From assembly GCA_039026975.1 (NCBI GenBank), contig JBCCLI010000005.1:1-44601 (forward strand): a stretch of 44,601 bases of DNA. Reading direction: 5' to 3'. Below, piece after piece: positions 1-8,727 of this stretch (its first letter is position 1; every line of letters begins with the position of its first letter). Made by a program: the position numbers and the translations under genes. The notes under the pieces are model-generated. The model was not told the origin of the DNA. It searched no databases and saw nothing but the letters and a program-made list of their open reading frames with translations. Source of the stretch: JBCBKZ01 sp039026975. GTDB taxonomy: Bacteria > Bacteroidota > Bacteroidia > J057.

Positions 1-579
1 CTCCCCTACTATCATCCTCTGTCTATTTCCTTCATTTGTGCCTTTCTGAAAACCCAGGTAAGTTTCCAAGAAGCTAATAGTAGCGTCAGCATCTGCTATG
101 CTCATTGTGACGGAGTGAATACCTCTAATCGCATAGGCCTCTGGGATTTCCTCTGTCATCCAGGGCGCTCTATCATCTTTACTCTCCACTAACTCTATGA
201 TCAATCCAGAGGGGTCTATCATTTCCAGCATACTTTCCCCTAGGCGGATACTTTTGGGGGCCTTCACCCCAGCTTTACCCAATCTCTCTTCCCAGAAAGC
301 TATACTACCTTCATGAATAGAAAAGGTAGTTCGTTGAACCTGTCCGCTGCCAGCTATCCCCTCTCTTACCCCTTGCCCTTTATAAGGAAAGGTAGTCATG
401 ATAGTTCCTGGATAGCCTATCTCCGTACCGTAGTAAAAGTGGAATACTTTTCTATTATCAAAATTCACTGTCTGCTTGAGGAGCCTGAGGCCTAATATGC
501 CTACATAAAAGTCAAGGTCTTCCTGTGCATCATTCACGGTAGCCGTTACATGATGCAAATGTTGAATAATTTGCTGCAT
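1..579 (-). CDS. VOC-family ring-cleaving dioxygenase, 3' end cut by the window edge
   Basis: The reading frame runs from an ATG at 579 to the window edge, giving the N-terminal 193 residues. The start of the protein, with a His-His-Val-Thr metal-site motif near residues 9-12, followed by DFY, LGLRLLKQTVNFD and YYG-x-x-x-G-x-PGT-x-MT, matches the PcpA/MhqO group of two-module vicinal-oxygen-chelate extradiol dioxygenases. These are Fe(II) enzymes that open hydroquinone-type rings in the cytoplasm. It is a clear paralogue of the complete gene at 1025-1954; a second VOC module has just begun where the sequence stops. It lies 64 nt downstream of the DUF4286 gene on the same strand, so all may share a transcript. 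The exact substrate cannot be read from the sequence. Confidence 0.85.
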   Translation of the reverse strand, partial: MQQIIQHLHHVTATVNDAQEDLDFYVGILGLRLLKQTVNFDNRKVFHFYYGTEIGYPGTIMTTFPYKGQGVREGIAGSGQVQRTTFSIHEGSIAFWEERLGKAGVKAPKSIRLGESMLEMIDPSGLIIELVESKDDRAPWMTEEIPEAYAIRGIHSVTMSIADADATISFLETYLGFQKGTNEGNRQRMIVGE

Positions 580-643
580 GAGTTTCGTACTTATGGTAAA
601 AGCAGATGACTTAATATATATCTTTTTACATATATTAGTCATT

Positions 644-952
644 TCATAAAATTTCCTTCAGGATAGTATCGAAGGCCATATATTTCCCTTTGTACTTTTC
701 ATCATGTTTAGCATGAATAGCAGGTGCATGGCTTCGCATATATGCCTGAATATGTTCCATGGTCCTGGCCATAAACTGGAAGTTGAAGGTTCTCATCCCT
801 TCTTGTGCTTTAGGTTCTACCAGTTCTTTGATAGAGACTTCATCAAAGCAGCTTGTCTCCATAATAGCAGAAAGCTGCTCTGTACGCATCCATATCATCC
901 AGTTAATGGCTTCTTCTTCTAGTACAGAGATAGTAAGGCTATATACAAACAT
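644..952 (-). CDS. DUF4286 family protein
   Basis: Small cytoplasmic protein of 102 residues. The layout is that of DUF4286: a short beta strand at the start (MFVYSLTISV), an acidic EEEAINWMIWM helix, and a conserved C-terminal half with an F-x-F-x-x-R-x-M-E-H-I-Q-x-Y segment followed by a HAPA-x-x-AKH-x-EKYKGKY-x-AF block. The frame can be extended 30 nt upstream to a TTG, but the ATG at 952 is preferred because family members begin with this first strand. It sits between two dioxygenase genes on the same strand with gaps of 64 and 72 nt. The function of the family is unknown; it has a ferredoxin-like look (inference). Confidence 0.8.
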   Translation of the reverse strand: MFVYSLTISVLEEEAINWMIWMRTEQLSAIMETSCFDEVSIKELVEPKAQEGMRTFNFQFMARTMEHIQAYMRSHAPAIHAKHDEKYKGKYMAFDTILKEIL

Positions 953-1024
953 GTAGATAAGGTAATGTGGGCTACCCGGCAAAGAATACCTCTTTTTATG
1001 GCCAGATAGCCCAATAATACATGC

Positions 1025-1954
1025 CTAAGATAAGCTTACCAAACCATTCTCTATTTGCTGTCTGCGACTCTCTTCCCAAGGAGGTAATTTTAGCATTTCT
1101 CCAAGCGTAGCCTCATCCTCATCTATTAAGAAGCCAGGAGGGTCAGTAGCTATTTCAAAGAGAATTCCATTAGGTTCCCGGAAGTAGACAGAATGGAAGT
1201 ACTGCCTGTCCATTACGGGAGAGGAATGGTATCCAATCTTCCTTAGCTTCTCCTTGATTTCTAACTGAGTCCCATCAGATTCCGTCCTGAAGGCCACATG
1301 ATGGACTACTCCAGCTCCTTCCCTACCAGCTAACAAACTGGGGTCCACCTTCAGGTCTACATAGGCGCCGGGCTCATCATTAGCTGCTACCCTTACTCTA
1401 TTTTCCATTTCAGCTATTACCTCATGGTTCATATAGTTTGTGAGTAGCGCTTGGGTTCCTTCTTTCCTTCTTACGTCTAGTTGAACATGGTGAAAGCCTT
1501 TGATAGCATGTTTAGCAGGAATATCATCCTTTTCATAGCCCATACGTGCATCTGCCTTATTAGCCACTAACTCTATGCCTATGCCATCAGGATCTTCCAG
1601 ATAAAGAACTGTTTCATTCCATCTCTGCGTAGGCCCCTGGAAATCTATGGCCATATCAGCTAGCCTTCCCATCCAGAAATCCAATGCATCAGCTTGAATG
1701 GAGAAAGCCGTCACGGTTAACTGGCCTGAACCTCTTTTCCCTTTATACATACCGGGAAAGGGAAAGAAGGTCATAATGGTACCAGGCTTACCTGTCTGAT
1801 CCCCATAGTATAAGTGGTAGACATCCGGCGCATCAAAATTGATGGTCTTCTTAACGAGCCTGAGCCCCAATACTTTAGTGTAAAAGTCTACATTTCTCTG
1901 TGGATCAGAGGCCAATGCAGTTACATGATGAAGTCCGCTTATAAGTTTTGCCAT
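1025..1954 (-). CDS. Ring-cleaving dioxygenase, MhqO/PcpA type
   Basis: A 309-residue protein with two VOC modules. Predicted Fe(II) ligands are His9 or His10 (GLHHVT), His219 (VVHHVAF) and Glu267 (ILFEIATDPPGF). Their spacing agrees with the His/His/Glu triad known in PcpA, the 2,6-dichlorohydroquinone dioxygenase. The length is normal for the family. The frame stays open for 42 codons upstream, but the ATG at 1954 places the first VOC strand at the N-terminus as in relatives. The family cleaves hydroquinone-type rings or protects against quinones; the natural substrate here is unknown. The AraC-type regulator 211 nt upstream on the same strand is the obvious candidate controller (inference). 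Confidence 0.88.
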   Translation of the reverse strand: MAKLISGLHHVTALASDPQRNVDFYTKVLGLRLVKKTINFDAPDVYHLYYGDQTGKPGTIMTFFPFPGMYKGKRGSGQLTVTAFSIQADALDFWMGRLADMAIDFQGPTQRWNETVLYLEDPDGIGIELVANKADARMGYEKDDIPAKHAIKGFHHVQLDVRRKEGTQALLTNYMNHEVIAEMENRVRVAANDEPGAYVDLKVDPSLLAGREGAGVVHHVAFRTESDGTQLEIKEKLRKIGYHSSPVMDRQYFHSVYFREPNGILFEIATDPPGFLIDEDEATLGEMLKLPPWEESRRQQIENGLVSLS

Positions 1955-2164
1955 GACTGATCTCTTTTTATAGCTACGTTTTAAATGATGAATATTGGGT
2001 GTTGACGGATGAATGGCTACAAGAAGAGGCCCTTGAGAAATTCTCTCAATATTTTTTGCCCCATCTTCTTCTATTCTCAATCAACTTATGCAAAGGTAAG
2101 GGGATGGAGAGGGGTAGTCGATAGTGAAAGTGCGGTTAATGTGGTACTTTTTACGGATTAGCTT

Positions 2165-3040
2165 TTACCCATTAATTTCTTCCTTAAATGCAGTGAGACT
2201 CATCCCAGTGCCTTGTTTGAAGAATTTACTGAAATGAGCGGGATCATGAAATCCCAGGGAAAAGCCTATTTCCTTGGCATTCATATCAGTAAAGTGAACC
2301 TTGCGCTTAGCCTCTAATAGGATTCTGTTTTGGATATACTGTTTAGCACTGGCATTAAGAGTAGACTTAACCAAATCCTTGAGATAATTAGGGGTAATTC
2401 CTAAATGGCCTGCATATTCATGTACCTTATGCCACTCCTGAAAGTGGGATTCTACTAATGCTTTGAAGCTGCGGATGATACTTGGATCTTCCAGAGAGGA
2501 GGCTACAAGCAACTGCTGTTTCTTCTGAATCTTACGAGCCATGAGTAAGAACAGCTTCAGTGAGGCGCTAATGACTTCAGGGCTTTCTTCTTCTTGCTCT
2601 TCTTGAGCAGTTAACATAAGGGCTATGAGGGAAGAAAATGAAGCTTCATCTTCCTGTCTGATTAATAAAGGTCCCTGTTCTCCCGATAGGTCAAATAAAT
2701 GAAGATCTGTCAAAAAGCTATCTCTTACCCCAGTAGCACACATAAAATCCAGGGTAAACATGCATACGTATCCAGATTCTTCCTCTATTTGTAAGCTATG
2801 TACCTGCCCAGGATGGAGAAAAAATAATTGATTATGTGCAATAGGATAATCCTTAAAATCCACCCTATGTATCCCTTTCCCTTTTTTGATCCATATAACA
2901 GTATAAAAGTCATGACTATGAGGCAGTTTCCCTTCAGGTTTCTTAGCTCTCCCATCTTCAATTTCTTCCATAGTTTTAATAGAAAAAGACTTGAGCTTTC
3001 CTTCAGGAAGAGAATAAAGGGGGTATTCAGTAGCTGACAT
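2165..3040 (-). CDS. AraC family transcriptional regulator
   Basis: A 291-residue regulator. Residues about 25-130 form an AraC-type cupin sensor (PHSHDFYTVIWIKKGKGIHRVDF, then PGQVHSLQ). Residues about 185-288 carry the double helix-turn-helix, with the typical second-helix signature EIGFSLGFHDPAHFSKFFKQGTG near the end. Proteins of this design bind DNA next to a small-molecule-regulated promoter. It is the first of a minus-strand run with the ring-cleaving dioxygenases, and divergent from the acetyltransferase gene 62 nt away, so the intergenic space 3041-3102 probably holds both promoters. The ligand is not known; an aromatic or quinone signal is only an inference from the neighbours. Confidence 0.9.
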   Translation of the reverse strand: MSATEYPLYSLPEGKLKSFSIKTMEEIEDGRAKKPEGKLPHSHDFYTVIWIKKGKGIHRVDFKDYPIAHNQLFFLHPGQVHSLQIEEESGYVCMFTLDFMCATGVRDSFLTDLHLFDLSGEQGPLLIRQEDEASFSSLIALMLTAQEEQEEESPEVISASLKLFLLMARKIQKKQQLLVASSLEDPSIIRSFKALVESHFQEWHKVHEYAGHLGITPNYLKDLVKSTLNASAKQYIQNRILLEAKRKVHFTDMNAKEIGFSLGFHDPAHFSKFFKQGTGMSLTAFKEEING

Positions 3041-3102
3041 GATAGGTCATTTAAGGCATAACTACTTATGAGCCTAGCTGGTTTTATGGAGGACACCTAT
3101 AT

Positions 3103-3666
3103 ATGAAAAAACGACTAGAAATTTTTGAAACGAAACGCACCTTTCTTCGACCCTTTCTGGTAGAAGATGCGGAAGACCTTTTCGAGTTAAATGCTGATCC
3201 AGAGGTGTTACAGTTTACAGGTGATAAGCCCTTTCTTAGTATTGCGGAAGCCAGAACATTCATCCGCTCTTATAAAGAGTATACAAAGTATGGATATGGT
3301 AGGTGGGCCATCATCAGAAAAAAGGACTATGAATTATTAGGGTGGTGTGGACTTAAGTATGACCCTAAGACGACTAATACTGACCTGGGATTTAGGCTTA
3401 AGCGCACTTATTGGAATATGGGTTTTGCTACTGAGACGGCTTCAGCTTCACTACAGATAGGTTTCTGTGCCTACGAGCTGCCAGAGATCATAGGCAGGGC
3501 AGTAACAGAAAATCTGGCTTCTATCAGGGTACTGGAAAAGGTAGGGATGGAATTCTCCCATAAAACGGAGCTGGCAGGGAAACCTGCCAAACAGTTCTCC
3601 CGACATAGATCAAGCTACACCAAGCTGGCTCTCCCGGAATCCACTTTATTCAGCCCTATACCCTAG
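3103..3666 (+). CDS. GNAT family N-acetyltransferase, RimJ/RimL type
   Basis: A 187-residue single-domain acetyltransferase. The N-terminus ETKRTFLRPFLVEDAEDL is the usual opening of the RimJ/RimL branch. The acetyl-CoA part appears as DLGFRL...YWNMGFATE (a variant of the R/Q-x-x-G-x-A signature), and N-x-x-SIRVLEKVGM is the conserved C-terminal motif. Such enzymes move an acetyl group from acetyl-CoA to an amine of a protein, peptide or small molecule; the acceptor cannot be predicted. It is divergent from the AraC gene and its last 4 nt overlap the end of fabH on the other strand. Confidence 0.85.
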   Translation: MKKRLEIFETKRTFLRPFLVEDAEDLFELNADPEVLQFTGDKPFLSIAEARTFIRSYKEYTKYGYGRWAIIRKKDYELLGWCGLKYDPKTTNTDLGFRLKRTYWNMGFATETASASLQIGFCAYELPEIIGRAVTENLASIRVLEKVGMEFSHKTELAGKPAKQFSRHRSSYTKLALPESTLFSPIP

Positions 3667-4631
3667 GGCCATATCAGGATAGTACCTGCGTATGTGAGCC
3701 CACCACCAAATCCTATGAGCGCTAGTTTATCTCCCGACTTGAGTTTCCCACTTTCAGCTGCACTTGCAAGCGCTAGGGGAATAGTAGCTGAGGAGGTATT
3801 TCCAAAGTAGGAGAGGCTCTCCAAAGTCTTTTCCAGGGGGAAGCCAAGATTCTCGCACACCACATCTAGTATGCGCTGATTGGCACTATGCGGCACAAAC
3901 CAGTCTACATCATTTATGGTGATATTCTCTTTTTCCAATAGGCGCTCTATTTCACGGGTAGCTGTAGATACAGCCCACTTAAATACCCTTTTACCGGTCT
4001 GATGGAGCTTCCCATTAGCTTCTATATGGGTTCCGTTCAGCTGATTATTCCAAGAGGATAGGTAGAGGTCGGGGCCTCCTTCTCCTTCTGTACCAGTGAT
4101 GGTAGAGAGAATATTTCCTTCCTCAGCGGCTTCTACCATGGCCACCCCTGCCCCATCTCCAAATAGGACGCAGGTAGTTCTGTCAGAATAATCAAGCACC
4201 TTGGAAATAGTCTCCGCCCCAAACACTAATATTTTCTTGTAATCTCCTGTAGCTATCAGGCCTTTTGCCGTAACCAGACCATATACAAAGCCTGCGCAGG
4301 CAGCAGCTAGATCCAGGCTTCCTGCCCTTTTAATTCCAAGTAAGTGCTGTAATTGGCTGGCTACAGAAGGCATAGACAGTCCAGAAGTGATAGTAGCTAC
4401 CAGAATAAAATCTACATCCTCATAGTCAAGCTTGTGCTTCTCCTTCATTTGAAGGGCAGCATGGTAGCAGATATCTACCACATATTCATCGTCTTCAGTG
4501 TACCTCCGTTCACGTATCCCTGTACGCTTTACTATCCATTCATCTGAGGTTTCTATCATGGCCTCCATATCCTGATTGGTGACCACTTTTTTAGGGGCGT
4601 AGGCACCCAATGAAGTGAGTTTAGCCTTCAT
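3663..4631 (-). CDS. fabH: 3-oxoacyl-ACP synthase III (FabH-like)
   Basis: A 322-residue condensing enzyme. The catalytic triad is intact: Cys112 (LAAACAGF), His248 (FVPHSANQRI) and Asn278 (YFGNTSSATIP), and the Gly-rich C-terminus GFGGGLTYAGT is present. FabH condenses acetyl-CoA or branched acyl-CoA with malonyl-ACP to begin type II fatty acid synthesis. The gene stands alone rather than in the plsX-fabH cluster seen in many bacteria, so it may be an additional KAS III copy; family membership is firm, the role as the main housekeeping enzyme is not. It follows the sulfatase by 85 nt on the same strand and overlaps the convergent acetyltransferase gene by 4 nt. Confidence 0.88.
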   Translation of the reverse strand: MKAKLTSLGAYAPKKVVTNQDMEAMIETSDEWIVKRTGIRERRYTEDDEYVVDICYHAALQMKEKHKLDYEDVDFILVATITSGLSMPSVASQLQHLLGIKRAGSLDLAAACAGFVYGLVTAKGLIATGDYKKILVFGAETISKVLDYSDRTTCVLFGDGAGVAMVEAAEEGNILSTITGTEGEGGPDLYLSSWNNQLNGTHIEANGKLHQTGKRVFKWAVSTATREIERLLEKENITINDVDWFVPHSANQRILDVVCENLGFPLEKTLESLSYFGNTSSATIPLALASAAESGKLKSGDKLALIGFGGGLTYAGTILIWP

Positions 4632-4672
4632 GTGTGTTGTGTATTGATGAAAGCTAATTTCGGTAACTATTT

Positions 4673-4725
4673 CTGAAAACTACAAGTTTTCAGCCTAAAC
4701 AAATTCTTAGTTTTTACTAAGGCTG
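4673..4725 (-). other. Double hairpin at the sulfatase 3' end
   Basis: An 8-bp perfect stem (CTGAAAAC at 4673-4680, GTTTTCAG at 4686-4693, 5-nt loop) lies next to a longer-range 6-bp stem (CAGCCT at 4691-4696 with AGGCTG at 4720-4725) that encloses TTAG/CTAA arms and covers the sulfatase stop codon. There is no T-tract on either strand, so this is not a canonical terminator; it may be a processing or RNA-stabilising structure between sulfatase and fabH. Confidence 0.35.
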
Positions 4726-6366
4726 AAAGGTTTTAAGTTCACTAGGGCTATAGCCTATCCTATGGGCAATAGCTACCATTTGCTTCTCTTCAGGCAAGCT
4801 AACAGGCCCTGTATATACCTCCCATCTATTGACCAGCGTATCAGAGGCGCCTAATAGTTGGTATCCTACAGAAGCCCCTGTAGTAGCACTGCTAATGGTA
4901 ATCTTTCCACCCTCCACAGAGAACTCCGGCGCCTCTGTAGCTGGCTGCTGGAAATTAGGCCAAATAGTTTGGATGAAGTCTTCTTCTTCCATTAGGCCTT
5001 TATCCTCTATTTCTGCCATCCAGCGCTCACATTCTGCTCTTAATTCCTGCAGTTTATCCTGATGAGCGGGGTCGTTTGCCAAGTTGTGAAGCTCATGGGG
5101 GTCATTCTCCGTATCAAAAAGCTCTTCTTCTACCTTGGTCTCTCCAAACCATAGCGCCTGAGTTTCATTCAGTTCTCCCGCTTCTCTCATCCTTAACAGT
5201 TCCTGCATGACCGGCATCTGCTCTCTGTACTTTACAGGTAAATAGTAGCTTTTCTCTGGCTGGAAGTTTTTCAGGTACTTATACCTACGGTCTCTTACTG
5301 CTCGGATCATATCATAGACGGCATCAAATCTATCTGCTGCTGCGTGAAGGTACTTTCTAGGCTCAGCTGTATATTCTCCCAGGAAAGATTTTCCGTCCAA
5401 ATAAGCAGGAGGCTCCTGCCCACTCAATGAGAGAATAGTAGGCAGTAGATCTATAAAGTTAGTGAGCCTATCATCTACAGTTCCGGCAAATAGCTTCTCA
5501 GGAAAACGAACGATCATAGGTACCCTGATCCCTGAATCATAGAGCATCCTTTTCATCCTGGGCAGCGGGCCGCCATGGTCAGTATACCAGAAGATAATGG
5601 TACTGTCCATGAGTCCATCCTCCTCTAACTGCGCCAGGATCTCTCCTACCTGAGTATCCATGCGCTTGATATTAGAATACATCTGACGTACATCTTGCCT
5701 TCCCACCTCATTATCAGGCAGATAAGGAGGAACGCTGACCTGCATGTCTTTAGGAACCCAGAGCGAATCCTTCATCCTGGCCCAAATCTGAGACTCGTGG
5801 GTAATCCCAAAGTTGAAGATAGAAAAGAAGGGTTGGCCCGCTTCCTTATTTCTCCAGTGAGCTGTTCTGCTACTTTCATCCCAAGCGGTGACCGTCTTTC
5901 TATACTGGTAGTCTTCTTTGGCATTATTAGAGCAGTAATATCCGGCCATTCTCATATACTCTGCATGCATTTTCACTTCAGGTGGAGGAACAGCTTCATA
6001 GCGTACAAGATTTTCAGGATGAGAGGTTGCTCCTCCAGAAGTTCTCATATGTTGGGCTCCTATGTGGGAGGGATACATGCCCGTAGAAATAGCTGCCCTA
6101 CTAGGTGCACATACCCCTGAAGGGGAAAAGAAGTGAGTGAAGCGTACCCCCTCTGCAGCCAGCCGGCTAAGGGTAGGAGTAGCCACCGTAGAATCTCCGA
6201 ATGGGGGTATGTAAGGCCCTAAATCTTCTGCTACCAACCAAAGAATATTTGGCTGGAAGTTCAGCCTTACTTCAGGATAACTGGCAGGTTCCTCTACTGG
6301 ATCAGAAGAAGGCTCACAAGCCAGCAAACAAACACATACAATCAGGAAGGGGAATAACCTTTTCAT
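4717..6366 (-). CDS. Secreted sulfatase lipoprotein (S1 family, heparan N-sulfatase-like)
   Basis: A 549-residue protein. The N-terminus is a lipoprotein signal with lipobox LLAC (Cys17), so it should be membrane-anchored after export. The sulfatase domain occupies about residues 37-460. It has the metal-site Asp in VAEDLG (about 48) and the Cys-type sulfatase signature C-A-P-S-R with Cys86, which is oxidised to formylglycine by an anaerobic maturase or FGE. YTDHGGPLPRMK provides further metal ligands. The last 80 or so residues resemble the chitobiase C-terminal-like domain often attached to Bacteroidota sulfatases. The closest functional type is the N-sulphoglucosamine sulphohydrolase group; the true substrate is unknown. 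No maturase or polysaccharide-utilisation genes lie next to it. Confidence 0.88.
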   Translation of the reverse strand: MKRLFPFLIVCVCLLACEPSSDPVEEPASYPEVRLNFQPNILWLVAEDLGPYIPPFGDSTVATPTLSRLAAEGVRFTHFFSPSGVCAPSRAAISTGMYPSHIGAQHMRTSGGATSHPENLVRYEAVPPPEVKMHAEYMRMAGYYCSNNAKEDYQYRKTVTAWDESSRTAHWRNKEAGQPFFSIFNFGITHESQIWARMKDSLWVPKDMQVSVPPYLPDNEVGRQDVRQMYSNIKRMDTQVGEILAQLEEDGLMDSTIIFWYTDHGGPLPRMKRMLYDSGIRVPMIVRFPEKLFAGTVDDRLTNFIDLLPTILSLSGQEPPAYLDGKSFLGEYTAEPRKYLHAAADRFDAVYDMIRAVRDRRYKYLKNFQPEKSYYLPVKYREQMPVMQELLRMREAGELNETQALWFGETKVEEELFDTENDPHELHNLANDPAHQDKLQELRAECERWMAEIEDKGLMEEEDFIQTIWPNFQQPATEAPEFSVEGGKITISSATTGASVGYQLLGASDTLVNRWEVYTGPVSLPEEKQMVAIAHRIGYSPSELKTFQP

Positions 6367-6382
6367 TTGATACAGGAATTTT

Positions 6383-6395
6383 CATACTTTGTATG
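6383..6395. promoter_or_regulatory. Short palindrome in divergent intergenic region
   Basis: CATAC-TTT-GTATG is a perfect 5-bp inverted repeat with a 3-nt spacer, 17 nt upstream of the sulfatase start and in the 121-bp gap shared with the divergent gene at 6488. It could be an operator; no regulator is assigned. Confidence 0.25.
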
Positions 6396-6487
6396 TATAC
6401 AGATTCATTTCTTCCTCCCTAATACCAGAAGTCATTATATTTCCCAGATAAGGGAGCCGACTGCCTTTAGCTATTTCAGAAAGCTAA

Positions 6488-7132
6488 ATGAAACCCATTA
6501 GACCTTTTATCATGAGTAACATCAAGCCTGCTATCATCTTGCTAGCCTTCTTTGGCATTTGTATATCCTTTTCCTTTGCCCAATTTGATATTGAGGCGGA
6601 GGTCTTCAATAAGATTAGTAAAGAGGTCTGCACTTGTCTGACAGACGCTCAAAACGAGGAAAAAAATATAGATAATGCTGTTCAGACTTGTATGGAATCT
6701 GCTGCTATGAACCATATGGTAGAGTTAATGGAGATTGCTAATCTCTCTGAGCTTACTCCAGAGGAGGGAGAAAAATTAGGCGAGTTAATAGGGATGAAGG
6801 TTATGAGAGATTGCCCTACTTTCATAGAGATGGCCATCCAAATGAGCAGGGAAGAAAACGAAGCCGTTAAGGCCAACCAGATTTCAGGCGTGTTAAAAAA
6901 GATCTCAGGAAATGATCTAGGGAGAATTATCATAGAAACCCCTGAGGGAATAGAAGAAGTGCTATACATTATCCATCCATTAGAAGAAGACCCTGATAAT
7001 ATACTCTCAAGTATTTCTTCCTACAAAGGACAGGAAATAACAGTTAACTGGATGGAAGCTGAGGTATATACCCCTAAGATCTCCATGTTTGCCCCTGTCA
7101 AGCAAGTGGTAGCTATCAGGCTGTCTGAGTAA
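6488..7132 (+). CDS. Secreted protein of unknown function
   Basis: A 214-residue protein with an N-terminal signal peptide ending at about SFAQ (residues 28-32). The internal Met9 is an equally possible start and would give a more typical signal length. The mature part opens with an acidic helical region containing EVCTCLTDAQ and a later NAVQTCMES and RDCPTF, so four cysteines are spread over about 90 residues and may form disulfides. The second half is beta-rich and ends with a VAIRLSE strand. I do not recognise a named family. It is divergent from the sulfatase and followed by another exported protein on the same strand after 245 nt; that gap contains a TATAAT-like AT-rich block near 7317-7325 and a short dyad (ACGTT at 7312-7316, AACGT at 7340-7344). 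Confidence 0.65.
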   Translation: MKPIRPFIMSNIKPAIILLAFFGICISFSFAQFDIEAEVFNKISKEVCTCLTDAQNEEKNIDNAVQTCMESAAMNHMVELMEIANLSELTPEEGEKLGELIGMKVMRDCPTFIEMAIQMSREENEAVKANQISGVLKKISGNDLGRIIIETPEGIEEVLYIIHPLEEDPDNILSSISSYKGQEITVNWMEAEVYTPKISMFAPVKQVVAIRLSE

Positions 7133-7377
7133 GACAACTCGTTATCTGATTAGATGGAATTGCCAAAAACAATAACATCCGAAAAATAAATAATCTATTT
7201 CTTCACTAGCCTAAAGATCTCATTATCAGGGGTACATATTCCCCTCTCTCTCCTAATTACTGTTTAAATCCCTGAGAAATCTATTCAAAAATATAGAAAT
7301 CCCTCTTCCTGACGTTGTATAATGTAATTAGAATAGTATAACGTGCTTGCGTTTTTCGCAGGGGTAATTTTTAATTC

Positions 7378-8466
7378 ATGCAAAACTCTACTGTCCTCCT
7401 ATATAGAAGGCTAATTTTGGCTATCTGCTTGCTGCTTAGTATTGACACGCAGGCCCAGCTAAATAAGTTTTTAACTCTACAGCATCTTTCAAATGATGTA
7501 GCAGACCCGGTATGTAGTAAAGAATGCCCTTTATGCGTTCAATATGGGTCAGAAGATAGCTTAGCCATCTTTTTAGAAGCCAGCGAAAAGTACCAACTGG
7601 AAGAGCTAAATATAGAAAAAGTAAGAGTACGATTCATACAGGGCATAAATGTGCTGTGGACCAGCCCTGAAATGGATTCTGTTCAGGTAGATGAAGAATC
7701 CGGTTTACTAGTCATTCCACTAGTAACCCAACTAGATGATCCTGACTATCCTGTAGTGCTTGGTTCAGCCCTGGTACAAGTAGAATATTTTGGTCCTATC
7801 CTAAAAAAGGCAGATCCGGAATCTAACCAAATCCTTTCTTCAGCCTGGCAAACCTTTGGAACTAAACGGGTATGCTTTCAGAGAGACTGTCAAGCAGACC
7901 CTATTCCCTTGGACTGTACTTGTGGAACCAGCTGTTGGTCTGTGGCTGTTCTCGCTGGAATCCACTATCCCTTTTTTGGGGGAGATACAGAAACTCCTAT
8001 CCCTGATCTCAAGCTAGACAATACCTTCGCAGGAGTAGCTGCCATTTTTAGAGGAAAAAGGCTGATATATCAGGGAGAATTACAGCTAGGGCAGGTAAAT
8101 ATGACGCTAGATAGCCAGATTAATGGAAACGGTATTCAAACGCAGAAATATAGCTTCCTCCAAATAAGAGCCATCCCTGTCCACTTACGGGTTCCTTTCC
8201 AGAAATGGGGTAGCCTAGGGTTTGGGACAGGACTTTCTTTCTTAGCCATCTCCAATAGGGATATGCAAGAAATAGTGACTTTTTCAGAGGTGAATGATAA
8301 TTCCTACCAGCGCTGGGAGCCTTTCGTTTTTGGGGATCTAAGATTTGGAAACCCTGTGAAAGGAATCAACTTCGGGCTTCGTTACCAGTATGACTTCGGA
8401 GGGATTAAAGACATTACCAGCAACCCTTACCAAATAGCCAGCGCCTATTTACAGTATACCCTCTAG
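7378..8466 (+). CDS. Secreted protein, probable outer-membrane beta-barrel
   Basis: A 362-residue protein with a signal peptide ending near TQAQ (about residue 27). The N-terminal half contains two cysteine clusters (PVCSKECPLCVQYG and RVCFQRDCQADP...LDCTCGTSC), which suggests several disulfide bonds or a metal site outside the cell. The C-terminal 170 residues alternate amphipathic strands with turns (LDNTFAGVAAIFRGKRL, YSFLQIRAIPVHLRVP, GLRYQYDFGG) and end in an aromatic-rich strand AYLQYTL, as in outer-membrane barrels of the Bacteroidota. No known family was recognised. A perfect palindromic terminator follows the stop by about 30 nt. Confidence 0.65.
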   Translation: MQNSTVLLYRRLILAICLLLSIDTQAQLNKFLTLQHLSNDVADPVCSKECPLCVQYGSEDSLAIFLEASEKYQLEELNIEKVRVRFIQGINVLWTSPEMDSVQVDEESGLLVIPLVTQLDDPDYPVVLGSALVQVEYFGPILKKADPESNQILSSAWQTFGTKRVCFQRDCQADPIPLDCTCGTSCWSVAVLAGIHYPFFGGDTETPIPDLKLDNTFAGVAAIFRGKRLIYQGELQLGQVNMTLDSQINGNGIQTQKYSFLQIRAIPVHLRVPFQKWGSLGFGTGLSFLAISNRDMQEIVTFSEVNDNSYQRWEPFVFGDLRFGNPVKGINFGLRYQYDFGGIKDITSNPYQIASAYLQYTL

Positions 8467-8497
8467 GCGTAGCACTCAGAAAATATGCTATAATGCT

Positions 8498-8531
8498 AAA
8501 AAAGGAGATTCTCATGAGAATCTCCTTTTTT
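8498..8531 (+). terminator. Perfectly palindromic intrinsic terminator
   Basis: A6, then the 11-nt arm GGAGATTCTCA and its exact reverse complement, then T6: a 34-nt perfect palindrome starting 32 nt after the stop of the preceding gene. It reads as a rho-independent terminator on both strands. A second small palindrome, CTTAAC-TTTG-GTTAAG, follows at 8540-8555. Confidence 0.85.
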
Positions 8532-8570
8532 CATGTACCCTTAACTTTGGTTAAGCCTGTGTCTATTTCC

Positions 8571-8702
8571 AGTGTTACGTCGCCTTCCCTCGGCCTTCCA
8601 TAGCAGCCCTGTGGACTCCATTTTGGCATTCGCCCCAACACGCTTTGTCCCGCCAATGCAACGCTACAAGCCGCCCACAATCGGTGACGTGACGGCCTTC
8701 CC
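8571..8702 (+). repeat. Interspersed structured repeat, copy 1 (degenerate)
   Basis: First of three related copies in this window (others at 8793-8935 and 17264-17406), all in the same orientation and all between convergent genes. Shared landmarks in order: AGTG(C/T)T, TCGCCT, GCCTTCCATA, CCCTGTG, CGCTTTGTCCC, CCAATGCAAC, CCCAC and ACGGCCT. In this copy about 11 nt of the central hairpin's 3' arm are missing and the closing GTGGAGG is replaced by GTGACG, so it looks decayed. No reading frame is evident. Confidence 0.75.
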
Positions 8703-8727
8703 ACTAAATACTTATCATTTCAAAAAG

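Noticed and set aside
4673..4693. Perfect hairpin after the sulfatase considered as an intrinsic terminator
   Set aside because: No T-tract follows on either strand.
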